Assembly: GCF_000295935.2 (NCBI RefSeq)
Contig: NZ_ALWO02000033.1
Location: forward strand, 174,177 to 238,176
DNA from: Indibacter alkaliphilus LW1
GTDB lineage: Bacteria > Bacteroidota > Bacteroidia > Cytophagales > Cyclobacteriaceae
DNA: 64,000 bases
Reading direction: 5' to 3'
Shown: positions 17,392 to 26,416 of the stretch, piece by piece
Layout: each line of letters begins with the position of its first letter
How positions within the stretch are numbered: the first letter of the stretch is position 1
Made by a program: the position numbers and the translations under genes
The notes under the pieces: model-generated
What the model was told of the DNA's origin: nothing
Database searches by the model: none
Seen by the model: the letters and a program-made list of their open reading frames with translations, nothing else

Positions 17392-17694
17392 TTAATAAGG
17401 AAAAAGTTCCGGGTTTGACTGTCTCAATTTGTAGCATCTGAATTCAGTTATAGGCTTATCGATTACAGCTGCAGCGAAATACATCCTTGTTTCGGGGAGG
17501 AATTTAGCATTTAAAAGCACCTCTGAGATTTTTTCATCACCATAGTAGCGCCTGCAATTTCTGATATCCGGCACATCTCCCCGCTCAAACACACGCTCAA
17601 TGACAAACTTAGCCTTGGCATCATAGTCCAGGTTTTCAAAGTGCACATCCCAAAAAATCCTTTTTTCGAATACCGGTTTTTCTTTATGTCCCAT
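17392..17694 (-). CDS. small DUF6922-like protein
   Basis: 100 residues from ATG (MGHKEKPVFEKRIFWDVHFE); a TTG three codons earlier is also open. The pattern FWDVxFENLDYDAKAKFVIE, RVFERGDVPDIRNCRRYYGD and FRCY is that of the short DUF6922-type proteins I recall beside AbiEii-like nucleotidyltransferase genes, where they may act as the antitoxin-side partner. No such transferase is encoded next to it here, so it is an orphan. Function not established. Confidence 0.6.
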   Translation of the reverse strand: MGHKEKPVFEKRIFWDVHFENLDYDAKAKFVIERVFERGDVPDIRNCRRYYGDEKISEVLLNAKFLPETRMYFAAAVIDKPITEFRCYKLRQSNPELFPY

Positions 17695-17814
17695 TTGATT
17701 CAAGTTTTTTTAAAATTACGAAATACGATATGCGATTTACGAGGCTGTCCGATTATCTTACCTTTTCACTTATTTCCAAGCCCATCTCATTTCCCCGATA
17801 CTCAGGGCAGGCTT

Positions 17815-17912
17815 TGTTTCTCGTCTCTCGCTTCTAGCCTCTCGTATCTCCCGAGGCAAACTTTGACTCTTGATTCTTGTCTCTTGTCTCTCACTTCTCA
17901 TCCTTCCTCCTT
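17815..17912. repeat. degenerate GAGACAAGA-type purine tract
   Basis: On the minus strand nearly all bases are purine and the phrases GAGACAAGAGACAAGAA, GAATCAAGAGTCAAAG and GAAGCGAGAGACGAGAAAC follow each other. Low-complexity, about 7-10 base units, with GAGA(C/G) cores. It lies between a minus-strand gene start (17694) and the end of DUF4403 upstream side. Confidence 0.55.
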
Positions 17913-17973
17913 TTATTTACACCTTAACAACTCCTACCTCATCAGTTAATCAATTCAACAATTACACAATTAA

Positions 17974-19377
17974 TCACTCCCACTTTTTCAACCTCACGTC
18001 AACCTCTCCCAAAGCCCTAATATGAACGGTGATGGCTTCCTCATCGGGATAGATCCCTTCGATTTTCAGATCGGGATGAACAATACTGAAATCCGCAAAG
18101 TCAGTAGTGATATTGCCTTGACTTTGAAGTTCATTTTTAGCACTGTCCATAATATCTCCTATAGCTAATACAGCCATTTTTTTGATCTGTCTCTGTACTT
18201 TCCCTTTGCGTAGCCTGATACCCAAGTTAGTCAAAAAATCGCCTGTGTCCACATCAAACTTTGGGTCGGTAAAAACCAAAGTCTGGCTCTCTTCATCATA
18301 TTCCGGCTTTCCGACAAAGAACATCCTTCCGCTGATGTCATTTTTATTGTCTCTAATGGCTACAAAGTCCATACTGAGCAGGGTATTGTCGCCAAACTGC
18401 TGGGTTCTCAGATTGGTAGGAAGCAATACCGTATTTTTGTTGGTTCTTATCTGCTGACCATCAAAGGTCTCATTCAGGTATGCATCCAAATCGGAATAGG
18501 GAATTTTCAAAGGCAAAACCAAATCAAGGTAATTGTCATTTTCGGCTACTTTGGAAATTGGAGGAAGGGCTGTTTTGGCCACATCTGGCTTTTGTCCCAG
18601 TTTAGAATGCATCTCTCCCTCTATTCCCATGTACAGGACAAGGTTTTGGTCTTGGGTAAACTCTTCCTTAATTGAAATACGCTTGGGGACGGAATAAAAA
18701 TGTGCTGTGATCCCTGCTTCTTCAATCGTATAAGGTTCAGAAAAAGCATCCCAAGTAGATTGGGCTATCTCTTTAAAGTCAAAACTGGTCAGGTTTGCAG
18801 CTTTGAGCTGGTTGTCAAGCACGTTTTTCAACTGCTTTTTCACCAAAGGCTCCAGATTGATTTCAAAACCTAGCAGGTTGTAGCTGAGGGATCTGCCCCA
18901 ATTGTCTATATCTATATTTCTTACATTAAGCTGCCAATCTGTTGCGATTTCGGGTCTAAAGCTGATTTCTGGAGCCAGGTTTTCATTGAAAGGAAAATTG
19001 GTCGAGAGGTTTTGTCCAAAGACCCGCTTTTCTATTTTGAGGTCACCTCTGGCATTCATGGGCACTTTAACTTTGATCAGGTTGTTTTCCTCTGCCCGTA
19101 TACTGAGCAAGCCCGTTCGGTTGATATCCAAGTCTGCCGTCAGACCTGACCCAAGATCCAATCCCCGATCGGCAAACAGTTTGCTTCCTACTTCTTTATT
19201 CAGATTGTCCTGCAAAAAAGAGAGGGGAATAACCACAGGCACATTGATCTTGGAGACAGCCTGAGGAGCAATTTGCAATTCACTGACAGCAGGTGGACGG
19301 TCCGGTCTAATGCTTCTACAAGAGAAAAAGGAGAGGATAATAAGAATATAAAATATTCTGGTGGTAAAATTTATCAT
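17974..19377 (-). CDS. DUF4403 family lipoprotein
   Basis: 467 residues with lipobox FFSC at about 17-20, so lipid-anchored. The body has DUF4403 features: VVIPLSFLQDNLNKEVGSKL, ADLDINRTG, two long amphipathic beta-rich halves, and a final ALGEVDVRLKKW. The family resembles lipid-binding SMP/BPI-like tubular folds (inference), and its role is unknown. The end of the gene lies next to a purine-rich tract. Confidence 0.8.
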   Translation of the reverse strand: MINFTTRIFYILIILSFFSCRSIRPDRPPAVSELQIAPQAVSKINVPVVIPLSFLQDNLNKEVGSKLFADRGLDLGSGLTADLDINRTGLLSIRAEENNLIKVKVPMNARGDLKIEKRVFGQNLSTNFPFNENLAPEISFRPEIATDWQLNVRNIDIDNWGRSLSYNLLGFEINLEPLVKKQLKNVLDNQLKAANLTSFDFKEIAQSTWDAFSEPYTIEEAGITAHFYSVPKRISIKEEFTQDQNLVLYMGIEGEMHSKLGQKPDVAKTALPPISKVAENDNYLDLVLPLKIPYSDLDAYLNETFDGQQIRTNKNTVLLPTNLRTQQFGDNTLLSMDFVAIRDNKNDISGRMFFVGKPEYDEESQTLVFTDPKFDVDTGDFLTNLGIRLRKGKVQRQIKKMAVLAIGDIMDSAKNELQSQGNITTDFADFSIVHPDLKIEGIYPDEEAITVHIRALGEVDVRLKKWE

Positions 19378-19479
19378 TTATATGCAGCTTGGATTGTAAT
19401 CCGTGAAGTCTTCACTGTAAAGGAACTATTTTTAGGCCAAATTTATTAATCCCTTACTTGAATTAAGAAATATTAAGAG

Positions 19480-19818
19480 ATGAATTGGGATAAAATTGAA
19501 AACCTCCTCCAACTAGAGGAAATCATTGAAGAAAGCAAGAGCAAGCCTGTATTGATTTTCAAACACTCCACCAGCTGTTCCATCAGTAGCATGGCACTCA
19601 ATCGCCTGAGCCGAAACTGGAAGTCTAAGGACTCCGAAAAAGTAAAAGCTTACTACTTGGACCTTATCAGCTACAGAGAAATATCAAATAAAATTGCAGA
19701 ACAATTTGGGGTTTACCATCAATCTCCTCAGGTCATCCTGATCAAAGACGGAAAAGCCGTATACGACAATAGCCATATGGGGATCAATTATGGGGATATT
19801 ATGGCAGAAGCCGAATAA
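19480..19818 (+). CDS. ytxJ: bacillithiol system redox-active protein YtxJ
   Basis: 112 residues, thioredoxin-like fold. VLIFKHSTSCSISSMALNRL contains the TSCSIS variant of the active site with one cysteine, as in YtxJ (general stress protein, monothiol bacilliredoxin-like). The cis-Pro SPQVILIKDGK follows. It likely removes bacillithiol from proteins in the cytosol. Followed by a good terminator at 19843. Confidence 0.85.
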   Translation: MNWDKIENLLQLEEIIEESKSKPVLIFKHSTSCSISSMALNRLSRNWKSKDSEKVKAYYLDLISYREISNKIAEQFGVYHQSPQVILIKDGKAVYDNSHMGINYGDIMAEAE

Positions 19819-19842
19819 TTCCCTTTCAATACTTTTAAAATC

Positions 19843-19877
19843 AAAAAACCTGATGCAATTAAATACATCAGGTTTTT
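19843..19877 (+). terminator. terminator after ytxJ
   Basis: AAAACCTGATG ... CATCAGGTTTTT hairpin with an 11-base loop, 25 bases after the stop codon, with T run. Confidence 0.75.
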
Positions 19878-19882
19878 ATATT

Positions 19883-19917
19883 GAAAAAACGCCAGGTAAA
19901 TACCCAGCGTTTTTTTT
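19883..19917 (-). terminator. terminator after the TonB-dependent receptor gene
   Basis: AAAAAACGC ... GCGTTTTTT with an inner GGT/ACC pairing; A run on one side and T run on the other make it usable in both directions. It lies 15 bases beyond the stop at 19932. Confidence 0.7.
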
Positions 19918-19931
19918 GTTACATGTTATTC

Positions 19932-22900
19932 TTAGTTAAAAGAATATCTCACACCCACTTGCATTCTCCAAACGTTAGCAATGCTGTTTGAAAGTCTGAA
20001 AGTATCATTGATGATTTCAGAAGTACCAGGGTTAGTAGTGATTCTGTAAACTGGCTCGTTGTTTTCATTTCTTCTTATGAAGTTCAAAGGGTTTCTTTGC
20101 CACTCAATTTGAGGTACACCCCACTCAGAGTTCAACAAGTTACCCACGTTCATAAAGTCAAGTCTGAATTCCAACCTGTTTTTGTCATCTTTTGTGACAT
20201 TAACTCTTTGGATAAAGCTCAAATCAAATGTATGAACCCATGGCCTTAGGCCAGCATTTCTGTCTAAGACGCTACCTCTGTTCTGGCTCAATACTGCATC
20301 TTGATCGATGAAAGCATCGAACAATTGAGCTTGAAGCTGAGGAGTATAAACCACGTCATTTAAAGTAAACTGCTCAAAATTCAATTCACTTGCAGAGTTT
20401 GGAACATAAAGTAATCTGTTAGATGCATCTCCAAAGTTGCCTGCATAAGTATAGCTCCATCTACCAGCATTACCACCTTCGTAGAACATGGAGATAGTCG
20501 TGTTTTTGGTAGTATATGATAAGTTAGCGATCAATCTTTGAGGCTGATCATGTTGTGCAAAGCCTAGCTCTGGATTGTTTCTGTCAGTCTGCACAATTGA
20601 AGGCCATAAAGAAATAGCCTGAGAACCTCCTGCTGCATCCAAATCTCTAGCTCTAGAAAGCGTGTAGGCAACACTTGTGTAGAAACCACCTTCAAAGATT
20701 TTTTCCAAACTTACAGTTCCTGAGATATAGTCTGCCCTTCTGTTGGCATTGGTCAGGAAGAAAGCATTTCGGAAATCAGGATCATTAGAGTAACCTGCCA
20801 GTCCTGGCTGTGTAGTCCAAAAAGGTCTTTGATCAGGACCATTCAAAGTTCCATCAGGATCTCTCAAAACCAAATTGTTGGCAATCGGGGTAGTCACATC
20901 TCTTGAGTAGATGAAGTCAAATGCTCCAATAATTCCAAATGGCAACTGCTTATCCACACCTAAGTTAGTTCTCCATACTTGAGGCAATCTGAAGTTTCTG
21001 TCAGTCAGGTTTAGCTCATTTGACAATGTCTGACCTGGGTTTTCAGGGTTGTAAGCAGTAACATCAGGATTGAAAGTAATTCCTGCATCAATCACTTCCT
21101 GACCTTCAAGCCCATAACCACCTCTGATCACACCAGAACCATTAACCTGGTTTGACAACCATACAAAAGGAATACGTCCTGAGAATACACCTGTACCACC
21201 TCTAATTACAGTAGATCTATCACCATTAACATCCCAGTTTACACCGACTCTTGGAGAAAACAAAGGATTTACCTTAGGGAACACGGAGACATCAGGGGTA
21301 AAAGTAGATCCATCAGGAGCAGTGAATGTCTTGTTCAAGTCATTTAACAACTCATTCTGAGGAATATCAATTGGGTAGAATGGAAGATCGACTCTCAAGC
21401 CACCTGTAACTTTCAATTGTGGAGTTACTTGGTATTCATCCTGTACATAGAAGCCTAACTGGCCGAATCGAGTAGCATCGGTTGGAGGAGTGGTGGATCC
21501 ATCCAATGCAAAACCTTTAGCAAAAGCATCAGGGTAAACATTGGGATTTCTGTTAATGACAGCCTCTACAAAATTGTCATAACCGATAAATCTGTAGAAC
21601 CCGTTGAAAGTTGGGTTAAAGGCATTATCGAATGTCATATACTCGAAGTTACCACCAAATGTATATGTGTGTTTTCCTTTGAATAAAGAGAAATTATTGG
21701 TGATGTTAAGGATGTTGTTTTCCAATAGGTTTCCTACTGTAAATAACTCATTACCCATTGACATGTAGTACAAAAGGTTTCCTGCATCGTCTGGTTCAAG
21801 TACCTCTACAAACGGGAAGTTCTGACCACCTGGAATACCTCTTCTTGGATCAGTTACTGCTGTATAACCAATATTCAATTGATTGGACATATTAGAGCCA
21901 ATTCTGGAGTTCAATTCAGCCACTACAGATCTAACTCGTCTGTCATTGGTATAATTTGCATTTCTGAAGTTAATCCCTTCTACTCCAGTTCTATTGGTAT
22001 TAAAATACCTGGTCTGAATATATCTGATTGAATTTCCGTTTGTAGGAACATCCGTAAAAGCACTGTAATCATTATACCTTACCGTCAGTTTGTTGCTTTG
22101 ATTAATGTTATAATCCAACCTTACATTCAATCTTGTTTGTTCTGAGTTGAAAGGATAAGAATCAGGAGCTCCTGTATCATAACCATAAATGCTGTTTATC
22201 CTGTCTCTAACGAAGTTAGCTTCTGATAAAGGAACTCTTGAAATAAACTGACCATCAGGAGTTTCTCCATCTCTGGCAGCTCTTCTTAAGATAGAAGGGC
22301 TTAATTCTGTTTCAGTCTCATAATTAACGAAGAAGAACAATTTGTCTTTGATGATTGGACCACCCAATCTAAAGCCCATAATTTCGTTTCTGGCATCATT
22401 TTGAGGAATGAAGTTCTCTCCGATTTTAGTACCCTGCATCTGGTCATTTCTTAAGAAATAATAAGCAGAACCTTTGAAAGTATTATCACCAGATCTTGTA
22501 ATAGCATTTACACCAGCTCCAGTAAATCCACCCTGTCTTACATCATAAGGAGCAAGGTTTACCTGAATCTCTTCAATAGCATCAAGAGAAACAGGATTAC
22601 CACCTGCAAACTGTCCTGAACCAAGTCCGAAGTTGTTGTTATAAATGTTACCATCAATGGTAAAGTTGTTAAACCTGGAAGAAGTTCCAGCAAAAGCATT
22701 ACCGTTTGACTGCGGAGTCAATCTGGTAAAGTCATTCACACTTCTGTTTACCGTAGGCAATGAATTGATTCTTTCGCTACCTAAATTAAGCGCTGCACCA
22801 GTACGGTCAGCATCCAAAATACCACCTTTTGTTGTGATAACTTCCACAGCTTGTAGCTCCATGCCGTCAGTCATCACAGCATTGATATTATAATTTTGTC

Positions 22901-23207
22901 CCAGAGACAAATTAATATTATCAAAAACTCTGTCTTCAAAACCAACAAATGTAACAGTAACCGTGTAAGGACCACCTACCCTTACATTCGGTAGAACGAA
23001 ACGTCCGTCCACGTTGGAAACCGCTCCGTATCTAGTTCCTGACGGCGTGTGAACCGCCACAATGTTAGCACCGGGAAGTGTCTCTCCGGAATCATCCGTG
23101 ACAGTACCCTGCATGCTAGCAGTCGTAACCCCTTGCGAATATGCTGTACCGGCCGCAAAGACCAGCATCAACACTGCAAAAAGACTCTTTAGTAATGATT
23201 GCCTCAT
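19932..23207 (-). CDS. TonB-dependent receptor, Oar-like with CarboxypepD regulatory domain
   Basis: 1091 residues. Signal peptide MRQSLLKSLFAVLMLVFAAG..YSQ; a carboxypeptidase-regulatory-like domain at about 29-115 (GTVTDDSGETLPGANIVAVH, DGRFVLPNVRVGG); a plug at about 120-240 with NGNAFAGTSSRFNNFTIDGN and IEEIQVNLAPYDVRQGGFTG; then a 22-strand barrel ending MQVGVRYSF with the C-terminal aromatic. This is the Oar subgroup, which lacks a TonB box at the usual place and has roles in peptide or protein uptake or export. Monocistronic between terminator and its own promoter. Confidence 0.92.
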   Translation of the reverse strand: MRQSLLKSLFAVLMLVFAAGTAYSQGVTTASMQGTVTDDSGETLPGANIVAVHTPSGTRYGAVSNVDGRFVLPNVRVGGPYTVTVTFVGFEDRVFDNINLSLGQNYNINAVMTDGMELQAVEVITTKGGILDADRTGAALNLGSERINSLPTVNRSVNDFTRLTPQSNGNAFAGTSSRFNNFTIDGNIYNNNFGLGSGQFAGGNPVSLDAIEEIQVNLAPYDVRQGGFTGAGVNAITRSGDNTFKGSAYYFLRNDQMQGTKIGENFIPQNDARNEIMGFRLGGPIIKDKLFFFVNYETETELSPSILRRAARDGETPDGQFISRVPLSEANFVRDRINSIYGYDTGAPDSYPFNSEQTRLNVRLDYNINQSNKLTVRYNDYSAFTDVPTNGNSIRYIQTRYFNTNRTGVEGINFRNANYTNDRRVRSVVAELNSRIGSNMSNQLNIGYTAVTDPRRGIPGGQNFPFVEVLEPDDAGNLLYYMSMGNELFTVGNLLENNILNITNNFSLFKGKHTYTFGGNFEYMTFDNAFNPTFNGFYRFIGYDNFVEAVINRNPNVYPDAFAKGFALDGSTTPPTDATRFGQLGFYVQDEYQVTPQLKVTGGLRVDLPFYPIDIPQNELLNDLNKTFTAPDGSTFTPDVSVFPKVNPLFSPRVGVNWDVNGDRSTVIRGGTGVFSGRIPFVWLSNQVNGSGVIRGGYGLEGQEVIDAGITFNPDVTAYNPENPGQTLSNELNLTDRNFRLPQVWRTNLGVDKQLPFGIIGAFDFIYSRDVTTPIANNLVLRDPDGTLNGPDQRPFWTTQPGLAGYSNDPDFRNAFFLTNANRRADYISGTVSLEKIFEGGFYTSVAYTLSRARDLDAAGGSQAISLWPSIVQTDRNNPELGFAQHDQPQRLIANLSYTTKNTTISMFYEGGNAGRWSYTYAGNFGDASNRLLYVPNSASELNFEQFTLNDVVYTPQLQAQLFDAFIDQDAVLSQNRGSVLDRNAGLRPWVHTFDLSFIQRVNVTKDDKNRLEFRLDFMNVGNLLNSEWGVPQIEWQRNPLNFIRRNENNEPVYRITTNPGTSEIINDTFRLSNSIANVWRMQVGVRYSFN

Positions 23208-23567
23208 AATTTTTGTTTTTTGTGGAAAATTGAAATATAGTTTAGAAATAAGATTTGTTTTCCGAGTACAAATGTAGAGGTCTTATCCAAGTTTTTATTT
23301 TAGGAATTGTTAAGTTTTAACATTTATTCACAGCGTTACTTAACAATTTCTTAACATTGGAATGCGAAGGAAATTTCATTTATCCCCTATTTCAGCCTTT
23401 TCAATCGGTTTAAATCTAATAATTTGGGGTCAAATTCGAAATTAATTTTTCCTGACATTTTTTATGTTAAGAAATCTTTATGGGAATGTTAACTACAAAC
23501 TTTGTGTAAAAATCGGAAGTTTTGGGGTATTATCTCCCTATATTTAGCAACAAAACACATTACAATT
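23208..23567. other. divergent promoter region
   Basis: 360 bases between the receptor gene (minus) and the lysoplasmalogenase gene (plus). Contains a -7 box on the minus strand at 23269-23276 and several GTTAA steps. No gene seen; a longer start for the plus-strand gene (23502) is possible but not family-like. Confidence 0.5.
23269..23276 (-). promoter_or_regulatory. -7 box TACATTTG of the receptor gene
   Basis: The minus strand reads TACATTTG, matching the Bacteroidota -7 consensus TAnnTTTG, about 60 bases upstream of the ATG at 23207. A clear -33 TTTG is not visible. Confidence 0.4.
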
Positions 23568-24269
23568 ATGAAAAAAAGAAATATACTTTTGTTATATGTT
23601 TTTTTGTTGGTCAGTATATTGGATATACTTTTTACAGCCAATGGAGAATCCGACCTGAGATATTTTTCAAAGCCTCTGATAATCCTTTCCTTATGGGGCT
23701 ATTTCATCACATCTTCTGTAGCCATCAAAGGAACCACATTGAGAAAAGCAATCAGTGCCGCACTCCTTTTCTCTTGGGCCGGTGATGTTCTGCTTCTTTT
23801 TCCCAACTTGTTCCTCTATGGTCTAGGCGCTTTCCTGATGGCACACTTATGCTATATATTTTCCTTTAAAATTGCTCAGATCAATCCATTTGCTATTGGA
23901 AATGTAAACTTCATCCAACTCTTCTTCTACAACCTCCCCATATATTTCATCGCCGCTTTTGTTTACTTCCTTATCAATCCGGGGCTAGGTAATATGAAAA
24001 TCCCCGTAATCATATATCTGATCGTGATTGTCCTTATGGCCACTGTGGCGAGGGAAAGGTTCGGCAAAACCAATGCAATAAGCTTTTGGCAGGTATTTAT
24101 AGGAGGTATATTCTTTTTGATTTCAGATGGAATTCTTGCTTTGAATATGTTTTACTCCTCATTTCCAGAAGCCGGAGTCTTGGTAATGGGCACTTATATA
24201 TTCGCCCAGTTTCTAATAATCCGAGGCATCATGGCACATGGTCAGGAATATAAAGTGGCAAAAAAATAA
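23568..24269 (+). CDS. lysoplasmalogenase (YhhN/TMEM86 family)
   Basis: 233 residues from ATG (MKKRNILLLYVFLLVSILDI), all hydrophobic with about eight membrane spans. Family signatures SKPLIILSLWGYF (start of span 2), FSWAGDVLLL (conserved Asp) and FLISDGILALN (second conserved Asp) are present. The family cleaves the vinyl-ether bond of lysoplasmalogens; in bacteria without plasmalogens the physiological lipid is unclear. Integral inner-membrane protein. Confidence 0.9.
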   Translation: MKKRNILLLYVFLLVSILDILFTANGESDLRYFSKPLIILSLWGYFITSSVAIKGTTLRKAISAALLFSWAGDVLLLFPNLFLYGLGAFLMAHLCYIFSFKIAQINPFAIGNVNFIQLFFYNLPIYFIAAFVYFLINPGLGNMKIPVIIYLIVIVLMATVARERFGKTNAISFWQVFIGGIFFLISDGILALNMFYSSFPEAGVLVMGTYIFAQFLIIRGIMAHGQEYKVAKK

Positions 24270-24273
24270 AAAA

Positions 24274-24289
24274 CCACTCATCAGAGTGG
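24274..24289 (+). terminator. weak terminator hairpin
   Basis: CCACTC-ATCA-GAGTGG immediately after the lysoplasmalogenase stop codon, followed by CCTTTAAAATAA. Weak tail; the repeat downstream may add to termination. Confidence 0.4.
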
Positions 24290-24326
24290 CCTTTAAAATA
24301 ATCTTGTCAGGTTTGAATTAAAAAAA

Positions 24327-24390
24327 GCCTGCCAGGTTTCTTGCTGAACTGACATAAATAGGCTTATGTTGGCCCGGAACCTGGCAGGCT
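24327..24390. repeat. second copy of the CCTGSCAGG palindromic pair
   Basis: GCCTGCCAGGTTT (24327-24339) and AACCTGGCAGGCTT (24377-24390) repeat the structure at 14810-14875 with a different spacer. An extra GTCAGGTTT sits at 24306. Here it lies between convergent genes and could serve as a bidirectional terminator. Confidence 0.6.
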
Positions 24391-24436
24391 TGATCCTTCT
24401 TACTCTACTTTTACAAATCAGGAATCAAAACCCTAA

Positions 24437-25003
24437 TTACCCCTTTGGAAGTACCACAGTGTCTATGACATGGATCACACCATTAGACTGGAATACATCT
24501 CCTATGGTCACTTTGGATTGGTTACCGCTTTCGTCCGAGATATAAAGGTCTTTTCCTTTCATCCATGCAGTCAACTCACCACCACTGACTGTTTTGAAAG
24601 TAGCTTTACCGTTTCCTTTTTTGATTGCTTCTGCGATTTCTTTGGACCCGAATTTCCCTGCTACTACATGGTAGGTAAGGATGTTGGTCAAGGTGTTTTT
24701 GTTTTCAGGCTTCACCAAAGTCTCCACGGTACCGGCAGGTAGTTTTTCGAAAGCTGCATTGGTAGGCGCAAACACTGTAAATGGACCTGCAGATTGTAAA
24801 GTTTCCACTAAGCCTGCAGCCTGTACTGCTGCTACCAAAGTAGTGTGGTCTTTAGAGTTCACTGCGTTTTCCACAATGTTTTTAGAAGGGTACATGGGTG
24901 CTCCACCCACTTCTACTGTTTTTTCTTTTTGACCGAAAGCTGTAAAAGCATTCAGTACAAACATGGCCAAAATGGCAAATTGAAAGAATCTCATGGTTTT
25001 CAT
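24437..25003 (-). CDS. secreted fasciclin (FAS1) domain protein
   Basis: 188 residues with signal peptide ending AFGQ (about 25). One FAS1 domain with its hallmarks: LVAAVQAAGLVETLQSAGPF, TVFAPTNAAFEKLPAGTVET, LTNILTYHVVAGKF (YH motif) and NGVIHVIDTVVLP at the end. FAS1 proteins take part in adhesion or surface interactions; the bacterial role is not known. Met4 is an alternative start. Confidence 0.93.
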   Translation of the reverse strand: MKTMRFFQFAILAMFVLNAFTAFGQKEKTVEVGGAPMYPSKNIVENAVNSKDHTTLVAAVQAAGLVETLQSAGPFTVFAPTNAAFEKLPAGTVETLVKPENKNTLTNILTYHVVAGKFGSKEIAEAIKKGNGKATFKTVSGGELTAWMKGKDLYISDESGNQSKVTIGDVFQSNGVIHVIDTVVLPKG

Positions 25004-25100
25004 AAATAATATTGGTTTAAATGTTATGGTTGGATTTACGGATATGTTCCATAGATTGGATTTTGGAAGATCAAAAAAATGTATTTACGGGCAATTGTTT

Positions 25101-25108
25101 TAGATTTG
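25101..25108 (+). promoter_or_regulatory. -7 box TAGATTTG of pheS
   Basis: Matches TAnnTTTG, 25 bases before the pheS ATG, implying a very short leader. No clear -33 box. Confidence 0.4.
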
Positions 25109-25133
25109 TGCCTCTGATAAAAAAAACCAAAAC

Positions 25134-26162
25134 ATGCATCAGGAAAAAATCGAAGCTATCAAGTCATCCATTGCTGCCGCAGACGCAACGAATGCCGATG
25201 AACTTGAGGCTTACCGAATGAAATATATCAGTAAAAAGTCAGTTGTAGGAGAGCTTTTCGCAGGCATGAGGGATATCCCCAATGAGCAGAAAAAAGCCTA
25301 TGGACAAACAGTCAACGAGGTCAAGCAATTGGCAGAGGCAAAGTTTCAGGAACTGATAGAAAAAGTAAACAGCTCCTCAACCAAGTCCAAGTCCAGTGAT
25401 CTGGACCTGACCTTACCCCCAAGCAATATTTCAGCTGGCGGAGTGCACCCTTTGACCGCAACCCGTCAACGTATCATTGAGATCTTTGAAAGAATAGGTT
25501 TCAATCTTTCTGAAGGACCGGAAATAGAAGACGACTGGCATAACTTTACAGCACTCAACTTCCCTGAAAACCATCCAGCCAGGGAGATGCAGGATACTTT
25601 CTTTATAGAAAAAAATCCGGATATAGCCTTGAGAACCCACACTTCCTCTGTGCAGGTAAGGGTTATGGAAAATCAAAAACCTCCCATCCGGACTTTATCA
25701 CCAGGTAGGGTCTTTAGAAATGAAGCCATCTCAGCAAGAGCCCATTGCATTTTCCATCAAGTAGAAGGTCTATACGTGGATGAAAACGTAGGATTTGCAG
25801 ATTTGAAAAATACGCTTTATCATTTCGCCAAGGAGATGTTCGGTAAGGAAACCAAAGTGAGGTTCCGTCCTTCCTTTTTCCCATTCACAGAACCCAGTGC
25901 TGAGATAGATATTTCCTGCCAACTTTGCGGAGGAAAAGGCTGTAATGTCTGCAAAGGCACCGGATGGGTAGAAATCGGAGGTTCAGGAATGGTGGATCCG
26001 AATGTATTGGAAAACTGTGGCATCGACTCCAAGAAATATACAGGCTTTGCTTTTGGAATGGGTATTGAGCGGATAGCTATGCTCAAATACCAAATCAAGG
26101 ATTTAAGGCTCTTCACTGAAAACGACGTACGGTTTCTGAAACAGTTCAGGTCTATGGTATAA
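25134..26162 (+). CDS. pheS: phenylalanine--tRNA ligase alpha subunit
   Basis: 342 residues, normal for PheS. N-terminal coiled coil (about 1-95), then class II aminoacyl-tRNA synthetase core: motif 1 region HPLTATRQRIIEIFERIGF, motif 2 FRNEAISARAHCIFHQVEGL, a Cys cluster CQLCGGKGCNVCKGTGWVEI, and motif 3 FAFGMGIERIAMLKY. It charges tRNA-Phe together with PheT, which is not adjacent here. Essential housekeeping gene. Confidence 0.97.
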   Translation: MHQEKIEAIKSSIAAADATNADELEAYRMKYISKKSVVGELFAGMRDIPNEQKKAYGQTVNEVKQLAEAKFQELIEKVNSSSTKSKSSDLDLTLPPSNISAGGVHPLTATRQRIIEIFERIGFNLSEGPEIEDDWHNFTALNFPENHPAREMQDTFFIEKNPDIALRTHTSSVQVRVMENQKPPIRTLSPGRVFRNEAISARAHCIFHQVEGLYVDENVGFADLKNTLYHFAKEMFGKETKVRFRPSFFPFTEPSAEIDISCQLCGGKGCNVCKGTGWVEIGGSGMVDPNVLENCGIDSKKYTGFAFGMGIERIAMLKYQIKDLRLFTENDVRFLKQFRSMV

Positions 26163-26416
26163 GCGTGTTTGCCACGAAGAAAATCACGAAGCACTTTTGA
26201 AGTTTCGGTAATTGGGGACAGTAATCTAGACGAAGCGTAAAAATTGATATTTATAGATATTAGATACTGGTAGATATTTGAACCTGGACTTAGCGAATCC
26301 TTTGGGTCTTTGGGTCTTTGTGGCTCATTCCTTTAATTGCTTCTTTGTGACAAAAGAATAACCACATAAAACTTGGGAAACTCTTTGTGTGTTAGCGTCT
26401 TTGTAGCTAAGAGTTG

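Noticed and set aside
22645..22893. Plus-strand frame inside the TonB-dependent receptor gene
   Set aside because: Opposite strand of a firmly identified gene, codon content not protein-like.
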